Assembly (NCBI RefSeq): GCF_009363695.1
Contig: NZ_CP045403.1
Coordinates: forward strand, 3,854,501-3,918,500
Direction: 5' to 3'
From: Bacillus sp. THAF10
GTDB taxonomy: Bacteria; Bacillota; Bacilli; Bacillales; Bacillaceae_I
Length of the DNA: 64,000 bases
The notes under the pieces are model-generated. The model was not told the origin of the DNA. It did no database searches and saw nothing but the letters and a program-made list of their open reading frames with translations. The translations under genes were made by a program, and so were the position numbers. Shown piece after piece: positions 17,841 through 25,897 of the stretch (position 1 is the first letter of the stretch; the number at the start of each line of letters is the position of its first letter).

Positions 17841-18157
17841 TTTAAATCCTCCGTTCTTTCCTTGCTCTCCTTTCACTTTATCATAGAGATAGGTTTTGAG
17901 CATGCATGGTTTTTGCTGTATTTTTTCATACTAACGTCGAGCCTATCATTCAGAGTTTATCGAATAGATATGATATAGTGGTACGTAACTATTTTTTCGA
18001 TTGAATTCTGTACCAGTTACCGCTAAAATTAAGTACTTGGGTAGACTATTTCTTAAATGTTCTATACTTTATATAAAATTTTTACATAATTATGCAACTT
18101 ATTCCTTTTAATAGGCAAACACATTTAGAAGAATAGACATAAAGCGAGGTTCTTACT

Positions 18158-19636
18158 GTGAGTAAAAAAGAAAATCCGACTTCTTTAATCGTCATTTTCG
18201 GGGCAACAGGAGATTTGGCAAAGCGCAAGCTATATCCTTCCATCTATCGTCTTTACAAGAGCGGTAGCATTTCTGAAAACTTTGCTGTCGTTGGGGTGGC
18301 AAGACGCCCTCTTAGCAATGACGAGTTTCGCAGCAACGTTCAAAAATCGGTTCAGGGTGTAGCAAATGGAGCTGACCATGCAGAGGAGTTCAGCTCTCAC
18401 TTCTACTATCATCCTTTTGACGTGACAAGCAGCGATTCCTATCAGCAATTGAAGGACTTATTGAATTCCCTTGATTCCGAGTACACTACAAACGGCAATC
18501 GCATTTTCTATCTTGCTATGGCGCCAGAATTCTTTGGAACGATTGCGTCTAACTTAAAGGCAGAAGGACTAACCGACACAGATGGCTGGAAACGTCTGGT
18601 CATTGAGAAACCATTCGGCCATAACCTCCCTTCTGCAAAGGAATTGAATGCAGAAATTAGAGAGGCATTTCAGGAATCCGAAATCTATCGTATTGACCAC
18701 TATTTAGGAAAAGAAATGGTGCAAAATATCGAGGTTATTCGCTTTGCAAACGCCCTGTTCGAGCCGTTATGGAACAATCGTTATATCTCAAATATCCAGA
18801 TTACTTCTAGTGAAGTCCTTGGTGTGGAGGATCGTGGCCGCTATTACGAAACATCCGGTGCCCTGCGTGATATGGTCCAAAACCACATGCTGCAAATGGT
18901 TGCCCTCCTTGCAATGGAGCCGCCAATCAAACTGAATCCAGAAGAAATCCGCAGCGAAAAGGTGAAGGTTCTGCGCGCCATGCGTAAAATCGGACCTGAG
19001 GATGTCGAGGATTATTTTATCCGTGGTCAATACGGAGCAGGAATTGCCGAGGGTGAACAGGTACAAGCATACCGCGATGAAAATTCGGTCGATTCTAACT
19101 CCAACACAGAAACATTTGTCGCTGGAAAATTATTAATCGATAATTTCCGCTGGGCTGGTGTACCGATTTACATCCGTACCGGAAAACGCATGAGCGAAAA
19201 ATCCACAAAAGTCGTGGTCCAATTTAAGGACATTCCGATGAACCTTTATTACAACCGCGGGGAAAAAGTCGATCCAAACCTTCTGGTTATCAACATTCAA
19301 CCAGAGGAAGGCATCACCTTGCATTTAAATGCGAAAAAATCGGGTAAGGATATCACAACGACCCCTATCCGCTTAGACTATACGAACAATTGCATCGACG
19401 GCATTAACACACCAGAAGCATACGAGCGCCTTCTTTATGATGCGATGCGCGGCGATATGACCAACTTCACGCATTGGGATGAAGTGGCGCTATCCTGGAG
19501 CTTCATTGACGAAATTTCAAAAGCATGGGAGAACACACGCGCCTTTGACTTCCCTAATTACGAAGCAGGCTCCATGGGACCAAAACAAGCCGATGAGCTA
19601 CTTTACAAAGATGGCTTCCACTGGTGGCCGTTGTAA
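18158..19636 (+). CDS. zwf: Glucose-6-phosphate 1-dehydrogenase
   Basis: Zwf oxidises glucose-6-phosphate to 6-phosphogluconolactone with NADP+, the entry step of the oxidative pentose phosphate pathway. The 492-residue chain has the nucleotide-binding motif IFGATGDLAKRKLYP near residue 13 and the substrate motif RIDHYLGKEMVQN with the catalytic His. The start is GTG behind AGCGAGG, a modest RBS. gndA, the third step of the same pathway, lies convergently 1 kb downstream. Confidence 0.97.
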   Translation: MSKKENPTSLIVIFGATGDLAKRKLYPSIYRLYKSGSISENFAVVGVARRPLSNDEFRSNVQKSVQGVANGADHAEEFSSHFYYHPFDVTSSDSYQQLKDLLNSLDSEYTTNGNRIFYLAMAPEFFGTIASNLKAEGLTDTDGWKRLVIEKPFGHNLPSAKELNAEIREAFQESEIYRIDHYLGKEMVQNIEVIRFANALFEPLWNNRYISNIQITSSEVLGVEDRGRYYETSGALRDMVQNHMLQMVALLAMEPPIKLNPEEIRSEKVKVLRAMRKIGPEDVEDYFIRGQYGAGIAEGEQVQAYRDENSVDSNSNTETFVAGKLLIDNFRWAGVPIYIRTGKRMSEKSTKVVVQFKDIPMNLYYNRGEKVDPNLLVINIQPEEGITLHLNAKKSGKDITTTPIRLDYTNNCIDGINTPEAYERLLYDAMRGDMTNFTHWDEVALSWSFIDEISKAWENTRAFDFPNYEAGSMGPKQADELLYKDGFHWWPL

Positions 19637-19678
19637 GACAAGCTATTTTGACTAGAATGCCGAAAGGAGCTTTTTCTA

Positions 19679-20293
19679 ATGAAAGTTTATGATGTATCAT
19701 CCCCCATCTACACAGGAATGCCTGTGTATAAAAACAAACCAGAAAAGCAACCGTCTCAAGAAACAGTCACAAACGGCTATGTAACTGAAACCCGGTTGAA
19801 CATTGATGTTCATACTGGCACACATGTGGATGCACCTCTACACATGATTGTGGACGGCGAAACGATTGAAACACTTCCGCTTGAAAAATTAGTGGGACCT
19901 TGCAAGGTGTTCGATCTAACCGCTGTCGAGGACCGTATCACAGTCGAGGACATCAAGCACTTAGACATTCAAAAAGACGATTTCCTATTATTCAAAACGA
20001 AAAATTCCTTTGACGAGGAATTCAACTTTGATTTTGTCTTTGTTGCAGAGGATGCCGCGAAATACTTAGCGGAGATCGGCGTAAGCGGTGTTGGCGTTGA
20101 TGCGCTTGGAATTGAACGCAGCCAAGAAGGGCATCCAACACATAAAACCCTTTTTAATAACAATGTCATCATCATCGAAGGCTTGCGTTTGAAGGATATT
20201 GCTGAAGGTGAGTACATTATGTGTGCTGCCCCGTTGAAATTGAGCGGCGTGGACGCATCACCTGCACGAATTGTGTTAATGGATATGAAATAA
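19679..20293 (+). CDS. Cyclase family protein (KynB-like)
   Basis: This 204-residue metal-dependent hydrolase belongs to the cyclase/kynurenine formamidase superfamily. The metal-binding signature is DVHTGTHVDAPLH (HxGTHxDxPxH), and a later segment, GVDALGIERSQEGHPTHK, holds further conserved polar residues. It follows zwf by 42 nt without a terminator, so the two may be co-transcribed. Substrates range from N-formylkynurenine to other cyclic amides or esters, and sequence alone does not decide. Confidence 0.85.
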   Translation: MKVYDVSSPIYTGMPVYKNKPEKQPSQETVTNGYVTETRLNIDVHTGTHVDAPLHMIVDGETIETLPLEKLVGPCKVFDLTAVEDRITVEDIKHLDIQKDDFLLFKTKNSFDEEFNFDFVFVAEDAAKYLAEIGVSGVGVDALGIERSQEGHPTHKTLFNNNVIIIEGLRLKDIAEGEYIMCAAPLKLSGVDASPARIVLMDMK

Positions 20294-20302
20294 AATGGAT
20301 GT

Positions 20303-20332
20303 TGGCCTCTCCTACCCGGAGGGGCTTTTTTT
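20303..20332 (+). terminator. Terminator of zwf-cyclase transcript
   Basis: GGCCTCTCC pairs with GGAGGGGC (G-U tolerant) followed by TTTTTTT. Confidence 0.85.
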
Positions 20333-20369
20333 GATGGGTTGGGGGTGTGCTGGGTGTGCGGCGGTTGGT

Positions 20370-20462
20370 ATTTCAGCCGGAATCGTGATTATTCAGCCGG
20401 AATTTGGTTTTTTCAGCCAAAAACGTAATTAATTCAGCCACTTTGCACCTTCATTCAGCCAC
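20370..20462 (+). repeat. 20-21 bp phased array, word TTCAGCC
   Basis: TTCAGCC recurs at 20372, 20392, 20412, 20433 and 20454, spaced 20, 20, 21 and 21 bp. The first two units extend to TTCAGCCGGAAT. Fillers are A/T-rich. The array lies between the cyclase terminator and the gndA terminator in a convergent gap of 329 nt. The remaining 20463-20560 is C-rich and otherwise featureless. Confidence 0.88.
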
Positions 20463-20562
20463 AATACAAATTCCGACAAAGTTCGTCACCTCTCAAGCTC
20501 CAACCCACCCTGCTTGCTCCCTTTTCCCAAACATTCCACCACCCATCCCAACCAAAAAAACA

Positions 20563-20605
20563 AACAAAAAAACCAACCCCAGCCGCAAAGCAGCCAAAGG
20601 TTGGT
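20563..20605 (-). terminator. Terminator of gndA
   Basis: Minus strand GGACCAACC, a loop containing a small GCTGC/GCGGC pairing, then GGTTGGTTTTTTTG. Confidence 0.8.
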
Positions 20606-20622
20606 CCATCATAATCCATTTT

Positions 20623-22032
20623 TTATTTCATCCACTCTGTATGGAAAATACCTTCCTTGTCCACGCGCTGATACGTGTGGGCACCGAAGTAGTCACGTTG
20701 CGCTTGGATTAAGTTTGCTGGCAACGTCTCAGAACGGTAGCTGTCATAGTAAGCTAACGCGCTTGAGAAGGATGGCACTGGTACTCCATGCTGAATAGCC
20801 ACACCAAGAATCTCGCGCAAACCACCTTGGTAGCTCTCGACGATTTCCTTGAAGTACGGATCCAACAATAGGTTCGCAAGGCCAGCTTCACGGTCGTACG
20901 CTTCCTTAATTTTTTGCAAGAATTGGGCACGAATGATGCAGCCGCCACGGAAAATCATTGCGATCTCGCCGTACTTAAGGTCCCATCCGTACTCTTCTGA
21001 TGCTGCACGAAGCTGTGCAAAGCCTTGTGCATAAGAACAAATTTTACTCATATAAAGGGCTTTTCGGACGCTTTCAATAAATGCGTCGCGATCACCAGTG
21101 AATCCAACAGCCTCAGGGCCACGGAGGATGCCACTTGCCTTCACACGCTCTTCCTTCATTGCTGAAATGAAGCGGGCAAACACGGATTCTGTGATGATAG
21201 GAAGTGGTACACCTAGATCTAACGCGCTTTTACTTGTCCATTTACCCGTTCCTTTTTGTCCTGCTGTATCTAAGATAACATCCACAAGTGGCTTGCCAGT
21301 TTCCTCGTCCACCTTCGTGAAGATGTCTGCTGTGATTTCAATTAGGTAGCTGTCGAGCTCGCCTTTGTTCCACTCTGCAAATACTTCGTGTAGCTCAGCT
21401 GCAGATAAACCAAGTACGTTTTTCAACAGGTAATAGGCTTCACTGATCAGCTGCATGTCGCCATATTCGATACCGTTGTGCACCATTTTTACATAATGGC
21501 CAGCACCGTCTGGACCGATGTACGTGCAGCATGCATCGCCTTCCACTTTTGCAGAGATGCTTGTTAAAATGTCTTCCACTAGTTCATAGGCTTCTTTTTG
21601 TCCGCCAGGCATGATGGAAGGACCCTTCAACGCTCCTTCTTCCCCACCGGAAACTCCTGTCCCAATAAAGTTCAATCCAAGCTCACCAAGCTCTTTATTG
21701 CGACGAATCGTATCTGTATAAAGCGTGTTACCACCGTCAATCAGAATATCTCCTTTATCGAGATACGGCTTTAAAGAATCGATCGTTGCATCTGTTGCGG
21801 CTCCCGCTTTTACCATAAGTAAAATTTTGCGAGGAGATTCTAATGAGGAAACAAACTCCTCTATGCTATATGTACCTTTAAAATTGCGTCCTTCTGTTTC
21901 TTGCAGGAATTCTTCTGTTTTTTCTGGAGAGCGGTTAAAAACGGAAACAGAATAGCCTCTGCTTTCAATGTTCATTGCTAGGTTTTTCCCCATAACCGCA
22001 AGGCCGATTACTCCGATTTGCTGCTTTGCCAT
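20623..22032 (-). CDS. gndA: 6-phosphogluconate dehydrogenase (NADP+)
   Basis: GndA decarboxylates 6-phosphogluconate to ribulose-5-phosphate, producing NADPH. The 469-residue length is typical. The N-terminal Rossmann motif is [16 protein letters not shown], the catalytic segment is [19 protein letters not shown], and the C-terminal domain contains [12 protein letters not shown]. It is convergent with zwf, so two of the three oxidative pentose phosphate enzymes are together; 6-phosphogluconolactonase is not in this window. Confidence 0.97.
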   Translation of the reverse strand: MAKQQIGVIGLAVMGKNLAMNIESRGYSVSVFNRSPEKTEEFLQETEGRNFKGTYSIEEFVSSLESPRKILLMVKAGAATDATIDSLKPYLDKGDILIDGGNTLYTDTIRRNKELGELGLNFIGTGVSGGEEGALKGPSIMPGGQKEAYELVEDILTSISAKVEGDACCTYIGPDGAGHYVKMVHNGIEYGDMQLISEAYYLLKNVLGLSAAELHEVFAEWNKGELDSYLIEITADIFTKVDEETGKPLVDVILDTAGQKGTGKWTSKSALDLGVPLPIITESVFARFISAMKEERVKASGILRGPEAVGFTGDRDAFIESVRKALYMSKICSYAQGFAQLRAASEEYGWDLKYGEIAMIFRGGCIIRAQFLQKIKEAYDREAGLANLLLDPYFKEIVESYQGGLREILGVAIQHGVPVPSFSSALAYYDSYRSETLPANLIQAQRDYFGAHTYQRVDKEGIFHTEWMK

Positions 22033-22160
22033 ATTATAATAACTTCCTTTCTAAAAGGATATTTGTTAGAGAATAGTCCGCATTGAAAATACCATACAAA
22101 CCCTAGTAGAATCAAGCTTTTCACCCTTTTTTCAAGGGTAAGCGTTTCCAAACATCTATC

Positions 22161-22802
22161 TTATTCTTTTCCTCTTTCGCCCATCACATACCGATTGGCC
22201 CATGCTTTTAGGTAATTTGTCCGAACAGCAAGAATGGAAACCATCATCGCACGAGAAATTTTGATTTTCTCTTCCTCCATAAATTCCGTTTTCGTTGCTA
22301 AGAACTTCGTAATTTCCTCTTTGATAGGTTCCTCTGACAAAAGCCCTTTGGAAATTAGCTTGTCATACGCAGTGGCATAGGCAGCATAGAATTGTACAGG
22401 GCTGATAATGTCATCCTCACGATTGACTGGATTGTTAAATACAGATCCGAGCACATTGCGTATAGCATCAAAATCAAGTAGTACCTTTAAATCCTTCACG
22501 ATAAAAAGAATGGCAACCTGTTGAATGGAATATTTTCTTCCAACCTGGGGTGGACCAATATACTCTTTAATTTCTCGTTTCACCCAATTTTTCAAGGCCG
22601 GTTCTGTGTAATTGGCACTATCCATTTGATTTCCAAGCCAAACAATATTGGACATGGTTAATCCGATTTCTTCCTTTTTCCCTTTTGAAAAAAGACCCTG
22701 GAAGCTTTTCGGCATCGTTTCCCTTACTTCCACTGGAACTTTTCCAAGTATCATATTGCGTAATAACGATGCCATTTCCATTCTGCTGCAATCTTTTATC
22801 AT
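22161..22802 (-). CDS. DUF1836 domain protein
   Basis: This is a 213-residue soluble protein of the DUF1836 type, whose function is unknown. A MerR-like helix-turn-helix is suggested around residues 62-115 (ALKNWVKREIKEYIGPP, then KYSIQQVAILFIVKDLK), so a regulatory role is possible. The ATG lies only 2 nt after AGGAG, and internal Met codons at 8 and 10 are alternatives. It is divergent from htpX. Confidence 0.78.
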   Translation of the reverse strand: MIKDCSRMEMASLLRNMILGKVPVEVRETMPKSFQGLFSKGKKEEIGLTMSNIVWLGNQMDSANYTEPALKNWVKREIKEYIGPPQVGRKYSIQQVAILFIVKDLKVLLDFDAIRNVLGSVFNNPVNREDDIISPVQFYAAYATAYDKLISKGLLSEEPIKEEITKFLATKTEFMEEEKIKISRAMMVSILAVRTNYLKAWANRYVMGERGKE

Positions 22803-22890
22803 GGCTCCTAAACACCTTCTTCATCCATCATTTCATGCATTAATAGTAATGTGGGAATATCATTTCGTCAAATTATGTCAGACACTTTTA

Positions 22891-22919
22891 TTGAAAATTT
22901 AGGACATTGCATCTATAAT
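22891..22919 (+). promoter_or_regulatory. Predicted sigma-A promoter of htpX
   Basis: TTGAAA (22891-22896), a 17 bp spacer and TATAAT (22914-22919), about 55 nt upstream of the htpX start. Confidence 0.75.
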
Positions 22920-22973
22920 AAAAGATAGCAAGATAGAGGTTCACAAGACCTCAAAACAATCAGGAGGAGAAAC

Positions 22974-23852
22974 ATGGCAAAGCGTATATTCTTTTTTATT
23001 TTAACGAACGTCCTTGTTTTAACTACAATATCCATCATTTTTATGGTAACAGGTGCCGGAAACTACATTGAAGATGGCGGCATTAACTTTGTCCAGCTGC
23101 TTATTTTCAGTGCGATCATCGGTTTCACAGGGTCATTTATTTCCTTATTAATGTCCCGCTGGATGGCGAAAAAAATGATGAATGTAAAAGTCATCGATCC
23201 AGATGGTCCAATGAACACTCAAGAACGCCAAATCGTAGAAATGGTTCACCGTATGTCCCGTGCTGCTGGCATTACAAAAATGCCTGAGGTTGGTATTTAC
23301 TATTCCCCAGAGGTAAACGCATTTGCAACAGGACCTTCTAAAAATCGTTCCTTAGTTGCAGTATCTTCTGGTTTATTAGATGAAATGGACGAGGCAGCTG
23401 TTGAAGGTGTTATCGCCCATGAGGTAGCCCATATCGCGAATGGCGACATGGTAACAATGACGTTGCTTCAAGGTGTGGTCAATACATTCGTTGTGTTCCT
23501 TGCACGTATTGCAGCATTTGTTGTTTCTCGTTTTGTAAGAGAAGATATGGCACCGATTGTTCACTTTATCGCAATTATCGTGTTCCAAATTGCCTTCTCT
23601 ATCCTTGGAAGCCTTGTTGTCTTCGCCTTCTCCCGTTATCGTGAATTCCACGCTGACCGCGGCGGTGCAGACCTGGCTGGAAAAGATAAGATGGTTCATG
23701 CCTTACGTTCTCTTCAAGCATACACAAATCGTGTGACAGACGAGCAAGACACGGCCATTGCTTCATTAAAAATTAACGGAAAACGCAAAAGCTCCCTGTT
23801 CTCTACGCACCCTGACTTAGGGGACCGTATTGCACGACTGGAAGCAAAGTAA
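22974..23852 (+). CDS. htpX: Membrane protease HtpX
   Basis: HtpX is an M48 zinc metalloprotease of the cytoplasmic membrane that takes part in quality control of membrane proteins. The 292-residue chain has two N-terminal membrane helices, the zinc motif HEVAH (His149, Glu150, His153), two further hydrophobic segments at about 165-225, and the downstream zinc ligand region [20 protein letters not shown] precedes the ATG. It is monocistronic, with a consensus promoter at 22891 and a terminator at 23858. Confidence 0.96.
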   Translation: MAKRIFFFILTNVLVLTTISIIFMVTGAGNYIEDGGINFVQLLIFSAIIGFTGSFISLLMSRWMAKKMMNVKVIDPDGPMNTQERQIVEMVHRMSRAAGITKMPEVGIYYSPEVNAFATGPSKNRSLVAVSSGLLDEMDEAAVEGVIAHEVAHIANGDMVTMTLLQGVVNTFVVFLARIAAFVVSRFVREDMAPIVHFIAIIVFQIAFSILGSLVVFAFSRYREFHADRGGADLAGKDKMVHALRSLQAYTNRVTDEQDTAIASLKINGKRKSSLFSTHPDLGDRIARLEAK

Positions 23853-23857
23853 AAAAG

Positions 23858-23894
23858 AGGTAGCCTCCGCTTCAACGGATGGCTACCTTTTTCT
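23858..23894 (+). terminator. Terminator of htpX
   Basis: AGGTAGCC pairs with GGCTACCT and is followed by TTTTTC. Confidence 0.9.
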
Positions 23895-23897
23895 TTT

Positions 23898-23960
23898 TGT
23901 CCAGCTCCAGCTCCATGCGCCTGAGACTAGCAAAACGGGTGCAGGGGGCGTTTGAGCTTA
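23898..23960. repeat. Family C dispersed repeat
   Basis: GTCCAGCTCCAGCTCCATGCG, followed closely by CTGAGACTAGCAAAACGGG, is the reverse-strand counterpart of the segments at 2484-2541 and 51680-51724. It abuts the end of the GlsB-like gene, whose stop codon lies at its edge. Confidence 0.65.
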
Positions 23961-24215
23961 TGTCGCACTTCTTAATCCTTTTGAAATCAATGTTAATAGG
24001 AATACAAAGATTGCTGCTCCAATGATGGCTGGTACAATGGCGAAATCAGCAATAACTGGTCCCCATGAACCAAATAATCCGTGTCCAATCCAGGCTCCGA
24101 CAAGTCCCGCAATCATTGCGCCAAGGATTCCACCAGGCATGCCTCCAGGAGCAATGGCACTTCCAATCATTCCGATTACAATTGCTATTATAATAGTAAT
24201 TAACAGTCCTAACAT
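23958..24215 (-). CDS. GlsB/YeaQ/YmgE family membrane protein
   Basis: This is an 85-residue, glycine-rich membrane protein with three hydrophobic segments (about 2-22, 28-48 and 55-78) and the family features GMIGSAIAPG and GAWIGHGLFG. Such proteins are stress-associated; GlsB-type members accompany Asp23 in other Firmicutes. GGAGG lies upstream of the ATG. A sigma-B-like promoter candidate lies at 24265. Confidence 0.88.
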   Translation of the reverse strand: MLGLLITIIIAIVIGMIGSAIAPGGMPGGILGAMIAGLVGAWIGHGLFGSWGPVIADFAIVPAIIGAAIFVFLLTLISKGLRSAT

Positions 24216-24264
24216 GGTGATTCCTCCTCAATTTTTTGTAATTGTACGATTGCTTACAGAGTAT

Positions 24265-24290
24265 ATTTCCGCTCTGATGGGTTTTTAAAC
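24265..24290 (-). promoter_or_regulatory. Candidate sigma-B promoter of the GlsB-like gene
   Basis: Minus strand GTTTAA (24285-24290), a 14 bp spacer and GGAAAT (24265-24270). The -35 is perfect, the -10 has two mismatches to GGGTAT. The stress-protein annotation makes sigma-B control plausible. Confidence 0.4.
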
Positions 24291-24384
24291 TTTTGGGGAT
24301 TTTTGGGGGCTGCTCGGGCTCCAACTCAGGGGGGCGGACGGGCGGGCGAAATTTGTCTATGAATGTCGAATGGCATTTATCTGT

Positions 24385-24485
24385 GCCCAGATGGACAAAT
24401 AAATGCCAAAGTGGCTTAATTATTTGGAAAGTGGATCAATAATTGAAAAGTTAGACAGAAAAAACAAAAGTTGGACAAATTATCA
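24385..24485 (+). repeat. Approximately 20 bp phased array, word AAAGTGGAC
   Basis: Variants of (A)AGTGGAC/AAGTTGGAC recur with G at about 24390, 24411, 24431, 24450 and 24470, spaced 19-21 bp, with fillers such as CAATAATTG. It is the only array here in a divergent gap (GlsB-like gene and SRPBCC gene), with no terminator next to it. The rest of the 392 nt gap is a G-rich stretch near 24300-24350 and a C-rich stretch near 24480-24550. Confidence 0.7.
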
Positions 24486-24607
24486 CCGCTCACCACCTCC
24501 CCCCTCACAAAAAGCCCCCCACTTTCAAAATATTTCTATCTGCCCCCATTCGGTTTTTGTTATATTAAAAGAAAGCAAGTACACAAAGCATGGAAAGGGG
24601 CTAGAAT

Positions 24608-25069
24608 ATGGCAGATTTACAGGATTCTATCGTCATTGCAAGGCCGGTCGAAGAGGTTTTCTCCTTTGCATCGAATCTCGAAAATGCCACGAAAGTGATG
24701 GAAAATGTGGTGGCTATTGAAAAATTAACGGAAGGGCCAATCCAAGTTGGATCTCAATTCAAGGAAACCCGTGAAATAAGAGGAAGAAAAGCGTCTTATG
24801 TGATGGAATTTACTGAGTTTGAGTCTAACAAACGATATTCCGTAAAAAGTGAATCAAATGGCTTAACGGTTGTGTATCACTATGATTTTAAGCCAACAGT
24901 AGAAGGCGGAACGAAAATCAACTTTCATGGTGATATCCACACGAGCGGCTTTATGATGAAGCTGACAAAGCCAATTATCCGCAGAATTTTAAAGAAAGAA
25001 GACGCTGATCACCTTCCACAGTTGAAACGACTGCTTGAGGGAACCGCTGAACCTTCTGAAATAAAGTAA
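24608..25069 (+). CDS. SRPBCC family protein
   Basis: This 153-residue protein has the START/polyketide-cyclase-like SRPBCC fold. It opens with a beta strand and the loop ARPVEEVFSFASNLENA typical of the family, and ends in a helix (LTKPIIRRILKKEDADHLPQLKRLL). These domains bind hydrophobic ligands; none can be named here. AAAGGGG precedes the ATG. A terminator hairpin overlaps the stop. Confidence 0.88.
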   Translation: MADLQDSIVIARPVEEVFSFASNLENATKVMENVVAIEKLTEGPIQVGSQFKETREIRGRKASYVMEFTEFESNKRYSVKSESNGLTVVYHYDFKPTVEGGTKINFHGDIHTSGFMMKLTKPIIRRILKKEDADHLPQLKRLLEGTAEPSEIK

Positions 25070-25094
25070 CCGGGCGCAATGTTGGCCCGGTTTT
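25068..25094 (+). terminator. Terminator of the SRPBCC gene
   Basis: AACCGGGC pairs with GCCCGGTT followed by TTG. The short T tract may allow read-through into the VanZ-like gene. Confidence 0.7.
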
Positions 25095-25119
25095 GCCTAT
25101 ATTATCAAGGAGAATGTCT

Positions 25120-25698
25120 ATGAAAAAGATAACAATCGCTTTTTTACTTTCCTGTATTATTTTTGCAATTATGATTCCCGCCTTTCCTACTCTCATATCG
25201 AATCTCCATCCGATTGTACTTCCGGTGTTGTTTCTCTATATTTTTGTTGTCACGCTTACCATCTATTTAGTTGTTAGAGGGCAAACAATTTCTATTCCGA
25301 GCTGGAGCTATTACGGATTCTTTGTCTTGTATACTCTTGGTTTAATCGTCCTTTTATTTTTGCGTCCGAACGAGCAATTTTATGGGTCTTATAATATCAT
25401 GCCTTTGGATACGATTTTTTTCTATTTTTCTGGTCGGGTTCATTGGTTTGTTGCCTTTTACAATCTTGCTGCCAATATTGTATTGTTTATTCCATTTGGT
25501 GTGTTGCTACGGTTTAAAGGCTTTACCCTCATGAATTTGATCCTGCTGCCTTTTTTAGTGATCTCGTTGGTTGAGGTAGGCCAATATGTAACAAATAGAG
25601 GGAGCCTGGATGTGGATGACCTTTTATTGAATGTGATTGGTTTTTATATTGGTTATCTTCTGTATCCGTTGTTTCGGAGGGTTTTTCTCGTGAGATAG
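25120..25698 (+). CDS. VanZ family membrane protein
   Basis: This is a 192-residue VanZ-like membrane protein with five to six hydrophobic segments. Family landmarks are NIMPLDTI, FYNLAANIVLFIPFGVLLRF and SLVEVGQYVTNRGSLDVDD. VanZ homologues give low-level teicoplanin resistance in enterococci, but most chromosomal ones have no assigned role. The ATG at 25120 follows AAGGAG by seven nt; the ATG two codons earlier is too close. No terminator follows before the phased array at 25719. Confidence 0.88.
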   Translation: MKKITIAFLLSCIIFAIMIPAFPTLISNLHPIVLPVLFLYIFVVTLTIYLVVRGQTISIPSWSYYGFFVLYTLGLIVLLFLRPNEQFYGSYNIMPLDTIFFYFSGRVHWFVAFYNLAANIVLFIPFGVLLRFKGFTLMNLILLPFLVISLVEVGQYVTNRGSLDVDDLLLNVIGFYIGYLLYPLFRRVFLVR

Positions 25699-25718
25699 AT
25701 GGGAGGATGCCACTCAGG

Positions 25719-25857
25719 TTTCGGCGAGATCGGGGTGCTTATCGGCGAGCATGCAACCAATATCGGCGAATGTGGCTGTTCATCGGCAGAAATCACCTGC
25801 TTATCAGCAAAAAGCATGCATTTTATCGGTAAAACCCCCCTCCCTTATCGGCAAAAA
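25719..25857 (+). repeat. 21 bp phased array, word TATCGGCGA
   Basis: (T)ATCGGCGA or its variants ATCGGCAG, ATCAGCAA and ATCGGTAA have their C at 25722, 25743, 25764, 25784, 25805, 25827 and 25849, spaced 20-22 bp. The array runs up to the terminator of the convergent M14 peptidase gene. Confidence 0.88.
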
Positions 25858-25889
25858 AAGAAGCTCCCAGTCGTTCTGGAAGCTTCTTC
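25853..25889 (-). terminator. Terminator of the M14 peptidase gene
   Basis: Minus strand AAGAAGCTTCCAG-aacga-CTGGGAGCTTCTTTTTTTG, a long near-perfect stem with a T run. Confidence 0.92.
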
Positions 25890-25897
25890 CTCTTTTT

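Noticed and set aside
20404..20798. Two overlapping open frames of about 95-100 codons between the cyclase gene and gndA
   Set aside because: Composition comes from the TTCAGCC array and a C-rich spacer, they overlap gndA antisense and have no RBS.
22137..22150. Possible cre site upstream of gndA (minus strand TGGAAACGCTTACC)
   Set aside because: Two deviations from consensus and more than 100 nt from the gndA start, at the end of the DUF1836 gene; too weak to list.
24403..24720. Open frame of 105 codons overlapping the SRPBCC gene start
   Set aside because: It contains the phased array and overlaps the well-supported SRPBCC gene in another frame.
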